64,000 bases of DNA from Rhodobacteraceae bacterium EL129 (GTDB taxonomy: Bacteria > Pseudomonadota > Alphaproteobacteria > Rhodobacterales > Rhodobacteraceae): assembly GCA_900313005.1 (NCBI GenBank), contig ONZJ01000002.1, positions 3,019,303-3,083,302 on the forward strand, in the 5' to 3' direction. The notes under the pieces are model-generated. The model searched no databases, was not told where the DNA came from, and saw only the letters and a list, made by a program, of their open reading frames with translations. Of the stretch, positions 8,170-16,568 are shown piece by piece. Position 1 is the first letter of the stretch. Each line of letters begins with the position of its first letter. The position numbers and the translations under genes were made by a program.

Positions 8170-8931
8170 GTGCACCTGCGCGCCTACATCCTACATCTCA
8201 ACCGGGCCTCGGCTCGGCGTGAGAACGCGCAACAGCTGCTACAATCCTGCGGTGTGACAGGCGGGCTTTGGCCAGCGGTGGACGGCTCCAACATGTCCTC
8301 CACCGACTTGTCGGATGTGGTTGGTGCGCAGCTGTTTGATCCGGAATACCCCTTCCCGCTCAAGACCGGGGAAATCGGGTGTTTTCTCAGCCACAGACAA
8401 ATCTGGGCCGAAATGCAAAACCGCGAAGAAGACGCAGCCTTGATCATCGAAGATGATGCCGCGCTTGATCCGGATGTCTTTCCTCTGGCGGTCGATCTGG
8501 CGCTCAGCAACATAGACACCTTAGGCTACATCCAGTTGCAAACCCGTCTCGCCAACGGCGCGGCGGCCCTGGTGGACACTAATGGACCCTGCCAACTGAC
8601 CCTGCCACGACTTGGAGGGCTGCGGACAACGGCGCAAATGGTGTCCAGGGATGCTGCCGCACATCTGCTGCAGCTGACCGAGATCATTGATCGTCCGGTC
8701 GACACCTTTGTGCAGAGCCATTGGCACACCTTGCTGCGTCCAGGTCGCATATTCCCTTCCGGGGTGCGCGATATCGGCGACGCACTGGATGGATCGACCA
8801 TTCAAGGGGGTAAGAAATCTGTGTTGGAAAAAATGGGCCGTGAATTTGCACGCAGCCGTTACAGGCGCGCCGTGACACGGTTATCGGCAAGTAGCGCAGC
8901 CCCAATTGATGGTGGAATGCCGGGTGATTGA
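8170..8931 (+). CDS. glycosyltransferase family 25 (LOS/LPS type)
   Basis: This 253-residue protein starts at GTG. It has the GT25 hallmarks: an N-terminal AYILHLNRASARRENAQ segment, then GEIGCFLSHRQIW and the acidic IIEDDAAL motif expected to bind the metal and sugar nucleotide. GT25 enzymes usually add galactose or glucose to lipooligosaccharide or other surface glycans at the cytoplasmic face of the membrane. It is the first gene of a three-gene glycan cassette, packed behind the aldehyde dehydrogenase and overlapping the GT11 gene by about 23 bases. Confidence 0.85.
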   Translation: MHLRAYILHLNRASARRENAQQLLQSCGVTGGLWPAVDGSNMSSTDLSDVVGAQLFDPEYPFPLKTGEIGCFLSHRQIWAEMQNREEDAALIIEDDAALDPDVFPLAVDLALSNIDTLGYIQLQTRLANGAAALVDTNGPCQLTLPRLGGLRTTAQMVSRDAAAHLLQLTEIIDRPVDTFVQSHWHTLLRPGRIFPSGVRDIGDALDGSTIQGGKKSVLEKMGREFARSRYRRAVTRLSASSAAPIDGGMPGD

Positions 8932-9781
8932 AGCGCGTATCATCTCGCGCCTTTTTGGAGGAGCCGGGAACCAGCTCTTTCAGTATGCAGCGGGCCGTGT
9001 CCTGGCGGATCGGTTGGGGTGTGAGCTTGTGCTCGACAGCCGTTACGTGGCTGGTAGCAAAGATCGTGGTGATTGTTTCGAACATTTTGACAACGCACGG
9101 TTTTCGCGCAGCACAGATTTGCCACCGGCCAAATCTGAAAGTGCTTTGCGCTATGCCTTGTGGCGCATTTTTGGACGATCCCCAAAGCTATATCGCGAAA
9201 AACAGCTAGGCTTTGACGCTAACGTGCTAGAGCAACACGCTGACACTTACCTGCATGGCTATTGGCAGTCCGAGGCCTATTTCAACGACATCGCAGATCA
9301 GCTACGGCGCGATTTGACTTTCACCACGCCTTTGGACGCTGCAAACGCACGGGTGGCTGCGCAAATCAACGAAGCCACAACCCCAGTGTCCTTCCACGTG
9401 CGGCGCGGGGATTATCTTGCAGGCGACACCTATGCCGCCTGCACCCCCGAATACTACCGCGCGGCGGCTGCACATCTTCATGATGCCTTTGGAACCCTCA
9501 CCTGCTTTGTCTTTTCAAACGATCCGGCCTGGGCCCGCGATAACTTGAACCTGGGGCACGACACGGTGGTAGTGGACATCAATGACGAAACGACAGGGCA
9601 TTTTGATCTGCACTTGCAGTCGCGATGCGCCCACCACGTGATTGCCAATTCCACATTTTCGTGGTGGGGGGCGTGGCTGAATCCCTCGGCCGGCAAACAG
9701 GTCGTGGCACCTAAGGATTGGTTTGCACCTGGTGGCCTCTCGAACCCTGATATTTGCCCGACGGACTGGATACGCCTCTGA
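8909..9781 (+). CDS. glycosyltransferase family 11, alpha-1,2-fucosyltransferase-like
   Basis: This 290-residue protein carries the GT11 motifs: the GDP-sugar region FGGAGNQLFQYAAGRVLADRLG near the N-terminus (motif written in two parts, GGAGNQLFQYAAGR then VLADRLG), the FHVRRGDYL motif I, and NSTFSWWGAWL near the C-terminus. Members transfer fucose from GDP-fucose in alpha-1,2 linkage; related enzymes can transfer other deoxyhexoses. The start is ATG 8909, inside the end of the GT25 gene; GTG 8924 in the same frame is an alternative. It probably acts on the same surface glycan as its neighbours. Confidence 0.85.
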   Translation: MVECRVIEARIISRLFGGAGNQLFQYAAGRVLADRLGCELVLDSRYVAGSKDRGDCFEHFDNARFSRSTDLPPAKSESALRYALWRIFGRSPKLYREKQLGFDANVLEQHADTYLHGYWQSEAYFNDIADQLRRDLTFTTPLDAANARVAAQINEATTPVSFHVRRGDYLAGDTYAACTPEYYRAAAAHLHDAFGTLTCFVFSNDPAWARDNLNLGHDTVVVDINDETTGHFDLHLQSRCAHHVIANSTFSWWGAWLNPSAGKQVVAPKDWFAPGGLSNPDICPTDWIRL

Positions 9782-9849
9782 AACGAGGCCGCCTGCTAGG
9801 GCGGATGATTGGCTTTCCCCAAGCCTTCAAACCCTCTAAGAGAAAAGCC

Positions 9850-10893
9850 ATGCACGTGACCCCAGATATCGCATCAGCCCCTTTCCTGCCCGAGACGGTT
9901 CACAAGCGCGATATCTTCTCAGAAACCATTTCAGGTCAATTGGAAGGCCACCCGGATTTGCCCGTGGTCCTGCGAAAACTGGACGGTGTACCGTTTTATG
10001 CGCGTCCCATTGCGTGGTGGCTGGCCCGCAAGGAGATCAAGGGCTTACGTGCGGTGCAAGGCATCGAAGGCTGCCCCCTTCTGATCCGCGCCGATCGTGT
10101 GGGCCTGTTACGTAGCTGGACCAAGGGCACGCCCTTGCAACTGGCGAAACCAACCCATGCCGCCTGGTACAAAGACGCCAAACGCATGCTGCGCCAGATG
10201 CGCCGCGCTGGTGTGACGCATAACGACATTGCGAAGCCCCAGAACTGGCTGATGACACCTGAGGGCCGGGCAGCTGTCATCGACTTTCAGCTGGCATCGG
10301 TACACCGCCGCCGAGGGCGTCTATTTCGCACCATGGCACGTGAAGACCTGCGCCACTTGCTGAAGCAAAAGCGCGCTTATGCGCCCGAATTGCTGACAGC
10401 TTCTGAAATAAGGATGCTCAATCGGAAGGCCCTGCCTGCTAGGATCTGGATGGCCACTGCCAAACCCGCCTACAACTTCATAACCCGGCGTGTGATGAAC
10501 TGGTCGGATGGCGAAGGCACCGAAGACCGTATTGAACGCGAAGGCCCTGCATTACGCTCCGCATTGATGGCCCACGAACAGGTCTCGGATGTGGCACTGT
10601 CTACCTATGCCTTGCCGGCCAAGGGCGTGGGGCTTTATGCCTTTGTCGAAACAGACTTGTCGGCTGACACCCTGCGCCGCCTTGCGCCCGACCCGAAGCC
10701 CGAGTTGATTCAACCCGCCGCCAAGCTGCCACGTCATCCTGATGGGTCACCGCGTATGGACGTGCTGCATTTGATTGCAACAAACCGCTTGGACGAACTG
10801 GCCGAACTGCAATCCGCAGAGCCCGATCTGAAAGAGGCATTGAAGTCCCTGATCGCACAGCGCCTGAACCTGACAGACCGCGTTCTTCGATAG
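9850..10893 (+). CDS. LPS/serine-threonine kinase-like protein
   Basis: This protein (347 residues from the chosen ATG) has a compact kinase-like fold. THNDIAKPQNWL supplies a catalytic loop with HND in place of HRD, and VIDFQLAS is a DFG-like metal-binding motif with Q in place of G. Such proteins in gammaproteobacteria and roseobacters phosphorylate lipopolysaccharide core sugars. The ATG at 9850 follows AAGAGAAAAG; an upstream frame start at 9754 lies inside the GT11 gene. About 130 extra C-terminal residues follow the kinase core and are not recognised. Sugar kinase is more likely than protein kinase, given the glycosyltransferases beside it. Confidence 0.7.
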   Translation: MHVTPDIASAPFLPETVHKRDIFSETISGQLEGHPDLPVVLRKLDGVPFYARPIAWWLARKEIKGLRAVQGIEGCPLLIRADRVGLLRSWTKGTPLQLAKPTHAAWYKDAKRMLRQMRRAGVTHNDIAKPQNWLMTPEGRAAVIDFQLASVHRRRGRLFRTMAREDLRHLLKQKRAYAPELLTASEIRMLNRKALPARIWMATAKPAYNFITRRVMNWSDGEGTEDRIEREGPALRSALMAHEQVSDVALSTYALPAKGVGLYAFVETDLSADTLRRLAPDPKPELIQPAAKLPRHPDGSPRMDVLHLIATNRLDELAELQSAEPDLKEALKSLIAQRLNLTDRVLR

Positions 10894-10901
10894 GCGACGC
10901 C

Positions 10902-11546
10902 TCAGAAAGGGACCTTTGCCCGAAAACTCATGCCACGCCCATCTTCGGGATGATTGATGCGTAACTCCTCGGCGTGCAGCATCATGCGAGGATGGTTCTT
11001 TGCGCGGCCTTCGGCATAGAGCGGATCCCCCAGAATAGGATGTCCCAGTGCAAGCATATGCACACGCAATTGATGGCTGCGCCCGGTATGGGGTTTCAAC
11101 CGTATCCGTGTTTCCCCATCGCGGTGCTTTAGCACCCGCCAATCGGTTATCGCCTCTTTGCCCGTCTCATGGCACACCATCTGACGTGGCCGGTTTTCCC
11201 AATCCACGATCAACGGCAGGTCCACCGTTCCGGTGTTCGGCTGCACGTGCCCGGCCACCCGCGCAACGTAGGTTTTTTTGACTTTGCGGGTTTCAAATTG
11301 CATCGACAGATGGCGTTGGGCATGTGGGGTCAACCCGAACACCATCACCCCCGAAGTGTCGCGGTCCAACCGATGGACCAGAAGGGCTGTCGGGAACGCC
11401 TCCTGAAGACGGGTCAGAAGGCAATCGGCCAAATGTGCGCCTCGACCCGGCACTGATAACAAGCCCTCGGGTTTGTCTACGATCACGACTTGATGGTCCT
11501 CGTGCAGGACCTCTAACGGATCTTGGGGTGGGTAATAGTCGCTCAT
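10902..11546 (-). CDS. RluA-family pseudouridine synthase
   Basis: This 214-residue protein converts uridine to pseudouridine in structured RNA. The catalytic Asp61 lies in LVHRLDRDTSG, followed by KTYVARVAGH and the C-terminal PHTGRSHQLRVHM and HPILGDPLYA motifs. There is no S4 domain, which, with the short length, matches RluA (23S position 746 and tRNA position 32) rather than RluC or RluD. Exact target sites cannot be decided from sequence. It is convergent with the kinase-like gene and divergent from the amine oxidase gene. Confidence 0.9.
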   Translation of the reverse strand: MSDYYPPQDPLEVLHEDHQVVIVDKPEGLLSVPGRGAHLADCLLTRLQEAFPTALLVHRLDRDTSGVMVFGLTPHAQRHLSMQFETRKVKKTYVARVAGHVQPNTGTVDLPLIVDWENRPRQMVCHETGKEAITDWRVLKHRDGETRIRLKPHTGRSHQLRVHMLALGHPILGDPLYAEGRAKNHPRMMLHAEELRINHPEDGRGMSFRAKVPF

Positions 11547-11665
11547 GACGTTGGCCTACACCAAGCAATGCACGGGCGCCACCGCAGATCAAGCAGTGTT
11601 GGATGCTTGCAATCTGACGGGCGACATCTATGCTGCAAAAATCCTTTCCACTGAAAGAACGTTCA

Positions 11666-12919
11666 ATGAAAAATGTGCCCAGCTTTTCCAACTCGACCGA
11701 ATTTGATGTCATCGTAGTGGGTGCCGGCGCTGCCGGGTTGGCGGCGGCCAAGTCATTGGTGGCGGCGGGGAAATCAGTGATTTGCTTTGAGGCCGCAGAC
11801 CGGATCGGGGGGCGTGCCCATACGGATACGCAGATTTTTGGCGTGCCCTTTGATATCGGCGCGCATTGGCTTCACGTTGAACACCTGAACCCCTTTATCA
11901 AGATTGCTAAATCACTAGGCTTTGATGTGGCCCCGCAGAAAGACAACTATCTGACCTATGGAGACCCCGATGATCTGCTATGGGCGGAAGTCGAGGAAAT
12001 TGAAGATCAGATGGCCGAAGCGGCCGAGGCCGACCACGACGTTTCGATGTTGGATGTGTTTCAATCCAAATCGCCCTGGTCGCATACCGCAGCCATGATG
12101 CATGCCCTGTCGATGGGCCGCGATATGGCCGAGATTTCCGTGCAGGACTGGGATCTTGAGGTAGAAGGGAGTGACTGGCTGTGTGTGCAGGGTTTCGGGG
12201 CCATCGTGGCGCGCCATGCAGGTGATTTGCCCGTGTCCCTGGAAACATCAGTCTCGGCTATCTCGCGCACTGCCAAGGGCGTCACAGTTGAGACTTCGAA
12301 GGGCACTGCCAAAGCCAAGGCTGTGATTGTGACGGTCTCGCAAGGAGTTCTGGCAGCCGAGACGATCCGCTTTGATCCTCCGCTGGAAAACGAACGCCTC
12401 GGTGCAATCGCTGGGATTACCATGGGGACGTACAATCACATCGCCCTGAAATTCGCACCAGACGCATTGCCAATCCAGCCTGACACCTGGGTGACTTATC
12501 AACTGGGTGCGCAGCCGGATAGCATTTTGCGCGGGGGTGGTTTTTTGTGCAACGCCTCCAATCACGGGCTGACTAGTTTCGAGAACTCGGGCACCTTTGC
12601 GCAAGAATTGGAAGAGGCAGGCCAAGATGAGGCCATCTCCTTTGCCTTGAACAAACTGATTGAGATTTTTGGTTCAGATATACGCAAGGGATTTGAAGGC
12701 GGGCACGCCATGCAGTGGGGTAAAAATCCAATGACCCTTGGGTCATATTCGGGTGCGTTGCCGGGGTCCGCAGGGCTGCGCAAACATTTGGGACGCGCGC
12801 ACGCAGAACGCATCCATTTCGCCGGTGAAGCAACCCACCTTGTCGAAATGGCCACTGTTTCAGGGGCGCATAAGGAAGGTCTGTGCGCGGCACAGGATGT
12901 GCTGTCGCAACTGAACTGA
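11666..12919 (+). CDS. FAD-dependent amine oxidase-like oxidoreductase
   Basis: This 417-residue flavoprotein has an N-terminal Rossmann motif (VVGAGAAGLAAAKSLV), the ADRIGGRAHTD segment of flavin monoamine oxidases, and the C-terminal FAD-binding GEATHL motif. The family oxidises primary or secondary amines or polyamines to imines, releasing hydrogen peroxide. There is no signal peptide. The chosen start (MKNVPSFSN) has GAAAGAAC upstream; an in-frame ATG at 11630 is possible. It lies upstream of, and convergent with, the methylated-amine locus, from which a strong terminator separates it. The substrate is unknown. Confidence 0.88.
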   Translation: MKNVPSFSNSTEFDVIVVGAGAAGLAAAKSLVAAGKSVICFEAADRIGGRAHTDTQIFGVPFDIGAHWLHVEHLNPFIKIAKSLGFDVAPQKDNYLTYGDPDDLLWAEVEEIEDQMAEAAEADHDVSMLDVFQSKSPWSHTAAMMHALSMGRDMAEISVQDWDLEVEGSDWLCVQGFGAIVARHAGDLPVSLETSVSAISRTAKGVTVETSKGTAKAKAVIVTVSQGVLAAETIRFDPPLENERLGAIAGITMGTYNHIALKFAPDALPIQPDTWVTYQLGAQPDSILRGGGFLCNASNHGLTSFENSGTFAQELEEAGQDEAISFALNKLIEIFGSDIRKGFEGGHAMQWGKNPMTLGSYSGALPGSAGLRKHLGRAHAERIHFAGEATHLVEMATVSGAHKEGLCAAQDVLSQLN

Positions 12920-12940
12920 ACATGTGGATGGGTTAAATGC

Positions 12941-12984
12941 ACGACACCCCGGCATTGATTAACCCGCCGGGGTGTCGTCTTTGG
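12941..12984. terminator. strong bidirectional terminator
   Basis: ACGACACCCCGGC (12941-12953) pairs perfectly with GCCGGGGTGTCGT (12966-12978), a 13-base stem with a 12-base loop. CTTTGG follows on the plus strand. It lies between the convergent amine oxidase and dimethylglycine dehydrogenase-like genes and can serve both. Confidence 0.88.
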
Positions 12985-13004
12985 TTTCGCTGGCAAGTAG
13001 GGTC

Positions 13005-15458
13005 TCAGACCTTCACCCGCTCCGCTTTGGGATCATACATTGGCTTGAGGCTGGCTTCGGCCTTCACCTTCACACCGCTCACGTCAATTTCATAAGTGGA
13101 CCCCAGCACATCTGCGGCACTTTCGCCTTCACACGGCACGTAACCCATCCCGATGGCAGCTCCTAACGTGTGGCCGTAGTTGCCCGAGCTGAGATATCCG
13201 ACATACTCTCCGTTTCGAATAATCGGCTCGTTGTGATAGAGCAGCGGTTCACTGTCGGTCAGTTTGAACTGCACCAGACGGTTGTGCGGCCCGCTTTCCT
13301 TGCGCGCGGCCACAGCAGGCTTGCCGATGAAATCATCCTTCGACAGATCCACCGCAAAGCTGAGGCCTGCATCCACGATGTTGTCTTCGCAGGTGATGTC
13401 ATGACCGAAGTGGCGGAAGCCTTTTTCGATGCGGCAGCTGTCCATCATGTGCATACCACACAGCTTCAGGCCCATGTCCTGACCTGCCTCGTAGAGCGTC
13501 TCGAACACGTGGCCCGCCATGTCGGAACTGGCATAGATTTCCCAGCCCAACTCGCCCACATAGGTGACACGGTGCGCGCGGGCGAGGCCCATGCCTAGCT
13601 CAATTTCCTGGGCGGTACCAAAAGGGTTGGCCGCGTTCGAGAAATCATTCGGCGATACTTTTTGCAGCAATTCGCGCGAGCGCGGCCCCATGACAGCCAG
13701 CACACCCTCGCCTGCGGTCACATCGGTGATCACCACGTTGTATCCGCTTGCGTGGCGCTCCAACCAGGTTTGATCCGCCAAACGCGTGGCTCCAGGCGTC
13801 ACGACCAGATAGGCCAGTTCGGACAGCCGGGTGACGGTCACATCCGCCTCGATCCCGCCACGCGTGTTCAGGAACTGGGTGTAGACGATCTTGCCCACCG
13901 GACAGGAATAGTTGCCGCCCGCGACGTAGTTCAGGAATTTTTCCGCATCCGGGCCTTCGACGCGCAACTTGCCGAAAGACGACATGTCATACATGCCCAC
14001 GTTCTCGCGCACGGCTTTATGTTCGGCGGCGGAATTGTCGAACCAGTTCTGGCGACCCCAGCTGTATTGGTACTCGCGTTCCTGGCCTTCGTTGGCAAAC
14101 CAGTTGGCGCGCTCCCAGCCGCCTGCTTCGCCCATCACAGCACCCTGTTCCATCAGGTGATGGTGAAATGGCGTGCGGCGGATACCGCGTGCTGTGGCCT
14201 TTTGACGATAGGGGAAGTGATCAGCATAGAGCAGGCCCAGCGTTTCCTTGGAGCGTTCAAAGAGGTAGTGCTTATTGCCCTGGAAGGGTTGCATTCGGCT
14301 GATGTCGACATCGCCCACATCAAACGGCTTTTCACGATCCTGCATCCATTGGCTCAGCGCCATCCCAGCCCCACCGGCTGATTGAATACCAATCGAGTTG
14401 AAGCCAGCCGCAACCCAGACGTTGTCCATCTCGGGACACAGTCCCAAATGATAGGCGTCATCCGGCGTGAAGCTCTCGGGACCGTTGAAGAAGGTGTGAA
14501 TACCCGCCTCAGCCAGCATCGGCATCCGATTGCAGGCGTTCTCAAGAATCGGCTCAAAGTGGTCAAAATCCTCAGGCAGCTGATCAAACTCAAAGCTGTC
14601 GGGTATGCCATTCATACCCCAGGGTTTTGAGTTCGGCTCGAACGCGCCCAGCAGCATTTTGCCAGCGTCTTCCTTGTAATAGGCGCATTCATCGGGCACC
14701 CGCAGCACCGGCATCTGGCTGAGGCCTTCGATCGCTTCGGTCACGATGTAGAAGTGCTCGCAGGCATGCAATGGCACGTTGGTGCCTGACATCTTGCCCA
14801 CCTCGTGGCCCCACATGCCTGCACAGTTGACGATCATGTCGCATTCGATATGGCCCTGTTCGCTGCCATCGTCGGCAGCCCAGTCGACGCCTGTGACACG
14901 GCGACCGTCCCTGGCAATCGCGGTGACTTTGACACGTTCCTGCACCTTGGCCCCGTTCTGGCGCGCGCCCTTGGCCAGCGCCAGCGCGATGTTGGCTGGA
15001 TCAGCCTGGCCATCAGTGGGCAGCCAAACGCCGCCCTTCACACCGTCCAAGTTGATGTGCTCGTATTTCTCTTTCACCTCTTTGGGGCTCAGTTCCTCAA
15101 CCGGCACGCCAAAGGCGCGTGCCATCGCAGCCCCGCGGTGCAATTCTTCCAGACGCTCGCCCGTCAAAGCAGCCGAAACCGACCCCACCTGACGCAAGCC
15201 TGTGGCCACGCCAGTTTCTTCTTCCAAGCCCAGATAAAGTTCGGCTGAATACCTGGCGAGTTTAGTCATGTTGGACGAGGCGCGCAGCTGGCCAATCAGC
15301 CCCGCCGCATGCCAGGTCGTGCCGCAGGTCAGCTGCTTGCGTTCCAGCAGCACAACATCACTCCAGCCCTGCACTTTGGCCAGGTGATAGGCCACCGAGC
15401 ATCCAACAACACCGCCGCCAATGATGACCACACGGGCCTTGTTTGGAAGAGAGCTCAT
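13005..15458 (-). CDS. GcvT-fused FAD oxidoreductase, dimethylglycine/sarcosine dehydrogenase-like (copy 1)
   Basis: This 817-residue, two-domain protein has an N-terminal DAO-type FAD domain: the GGGVVG turn at residues 14-19 and the His in TTWHAAG at H50, the usual covalent FAD attachment site. The C-terminal half is a GcvT/aminomethyltransferase domain (from about 430), which in this family binds tetrahydrofolate and captures the oxidised N-methyl carbon as methylene-THF. Known members demethylate dimethylglycine or sarcosine. It has its own 100-base upstream region with a hairpin and a GACA-N13-TGTC dyad. It is paralogous to, but clearly diverged from, the copy at 19152-21599. Confidence 0.9.
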   Translation of the reverse strand: MSSLPNKARVVIIGGGVVGCSVAYHLAKVQGWSDVVLLERKQLTCGTTWHAAGLIGQLRASSNMTKLARYSAELYLGLEEETGVATGLRQVGSVSAALTGERLEELHRGAAMARAFGVPVEELSPKEVKEKYEHINLDGVKGGVWLPTDGQADPANIALALAKGARQNGAKVQERVKVTAIARDGRRVTGVDWAADDGSEQGHIECDMIVNCAGMWGHEVGKMSGTNVPLHACEHFYIVTEAIEGLSQMPVLRVPDECAYYKEDAGKMLLGAFEPNSKPWGMNGIPDSFEFDQLPEDFDHFEPILENACNRMPMLAEAGIHTFFNGPESFTPDDAYHLGLCPEMDNVWVAAGFNSIGIQSAGGAGMALSQWMQDREKPFDVGDVDISRMQPFQGNKHYLFERSKETLGLLYADHFPYRQKATARGIRRTPFHHHLMEQGAVMGEAGGWERANWFANEGQEREYQYSWGRQNWFDNSAAEHKAVRENVGMYDMSSFGKLRVEGPDAEKFLNYVAGGNYSCPVGKIVYTQFLNTRGGIEADVTVTRLSELAYLVVTPGATRLADQTWLERHASGYNVVITDVTAGEGVLAVMGPRSRELLQKVSPNDFSNAANPFGTAQEIELGMGLARAHRVTYVGELGWEIYASSDMAGHVFETLYEAGQDMGLKLCGMHMMDSCRIEKGFRHFGHDITCEDNIVDAGLSFAVDLSKDDFIGKPAVAARKESGPHNRLVQFKLTDSEPLLYHNEPIIRNGEYVGYLSSGNYGHTLGAAIGMGYVPCEGESAADVLGSTYEIDVSGVKVKAEASLKPMYDPKAERVKV

Positions 15459-15506
15459 AGGTTCCGACTCCTGTAGATTTCAAGATGATTCAACGGAGCT
15501 TATCGC

Positions 15507-15527
15507 GACAGCTTATGGAAAAATGTC
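15507..15527. promoter_or_regulatory. candidate operator GACA-N13-TGTC upstream of DMGDH-like copy 1
   Basis: A short dyad, GACA (15507-15510) and TGTC (15524-15527), lies about 50 bases upstream of the start at 15458. It is a plausible site for the adjacent GlxA/GbdR-type AraC regulator, but a four-base arm is weak evidence by itself. Confidence 0.3.
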
Positions 15528-15533
15528 TGAAAT

Positions 15534-15551
15534 CCGGCGTGCGTGCGCCGG
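15534..15551 (-). terminator. hairpin after the GlxA-type regulator gene
   Basis: CCGGCG (15534-15539) pairs with CGCCGG (15546-15551) around a six-base loop, just after the regulator stop. On the minus strand it is followed by ATTTCAGACATTTTT, a moderately T-rich tail. It may end the long operon and separate it from the dehydrogenase copy at 13005. Confidence 0.5.
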
Positions 15552-15558
15552 TTTTGAT

Positions 15559-16566
15559 CTATTTTTGGGAAGGCCTGTTTTGTTTTGAACGACGCCTGCG
15601 CATCTCCAATGGAGTGATGCCGTAGAATCTCTTGTAAAGCACCGAAAATCCCCCGGCAAAGCCACTTGCCAATCCAACTTCGCGTACGCTCATTGTCGTA
15701 TTGAGCAGAAAGTTATTGGCCCGCGCCAAACGCAGTTGGCGATAGTATGTGTTTGGTGTGGTTCCGAGATATTTCTGGAACTTCCGCTCAAGCGCCCGGG
15801 TCGACACATCCAGTGATGCCCCAAGCTCTCCGATGGGAACCGGGTCTTCAATTCGGGTTTGCATTATTTCGATGGCAAGATCTAGTTGCGTATCACCGGT
15901 GGTTGCAATGCGTGAGCCGCCAAAGGGTTGCCGGGTTTCAAGATCACGAATTTTCTCGTGCAGGAAAATGTTAACGACAGTCTGCAATTCAGCCGAAGAC
16001 ATATGCTGACGCATCACCGACAACACCACGTCCATCGTGGCGCTCATACCGGCGCAGGTGACCACTGGTCCATCCCCGCTGGCGAGTGCATTGTCGGCAT
16101 CCAACAACTCCATCCTCTCGCGCAAAATGGCCGAGTTTTCCCAATGAGTGGACATGCCCCGTGCGGCGCTACCTTTTTCCTTTATGTAACGGCTGGCCGC
16201 TTCTGCCAGCAAAAACACCTTGGCACCGCGATGGGTATACTTGTTGATCTCATGCCCCATCGTCAAGGCAGGCTCATCAGGATCACTGTTGCCAATGACA
16301 AAGAGATAATCCGCGTCGGGCTTGTTTGTGAATCTGTCGGTCGACACCAGCGCCTCGCTACTGCTAACGATCATCCCGCCCTCGGCAGACCGAAACGTCC
16401 AAGAAAAAACCGGCTGTGCCGTGACCCTGTTGGCCGTCCTCAGAGGATCCACCACCGAGGCAAATTCGGTCAGGACAAACCCATTGGTCACAATGACATC
16501 GAAATGCCAGCGGCGGGGCGGATCACTTAGGGTCTTCACAACATCTGAGCGCGGTTTTGCTGGCAT
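15559..16566 (-). CDS. GlxA/GbdR-type AraC-family transcriptional regulator
   Basis: This 335-residue regulator has an N-terminal DJ-1/PfpI-like glutamine amidotransferase-fold domain (about residues 20-190, FDVIVTNGFVLTEFASVVD) used for ligand sensing, and a C-terminal AraC double helix-turn-helix (about 215-320, LDVSTRALERKFQKYLG and SVREVGLASGFAGGFSVLYKRF). This architecture is shared with GbdR and CdhR, which sense glycine betaine, dimethylglycine or carnitine in Pseudomonas. Lying two bases after the betaine-homocysteine-type methyltransferase gene and beside two dimethylglycine dehydrogenase-like genes, it probably senses a methylated amine. That assignment is inference from context. 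Confidence 0.88.
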   Translation of the reverse strand: MPAKPRSDVVKTLSDPPRRWHFDVIVTNGFVLTEFASVVDPLRTANRVTAQPVFSWTFRSAEGGMIVSSSEALVSTDRFTNKPDADYLFVIGNSDPDEPALTMGHEINKYTHRGAKVFLLAEAASRYIKEKGSAARGMSTHWENSAILRERMELLDADNALASGDGPVVTCAGMSATMDVVLSVMRQHMSSAELQTVVNIFLHEKIRDLETRQPFGGSRIATTGDTQLDLAIEIMQTRIEDPVPIGELGASLDVSTRALERKFQKYLGTTPNTYYRQLRLARANNFLLNTTMSVREVGLASGFAGGFSVLYKRFYGITPLEMRRRRSKQNRPSQK

Positions 16567-16568
16567 GG

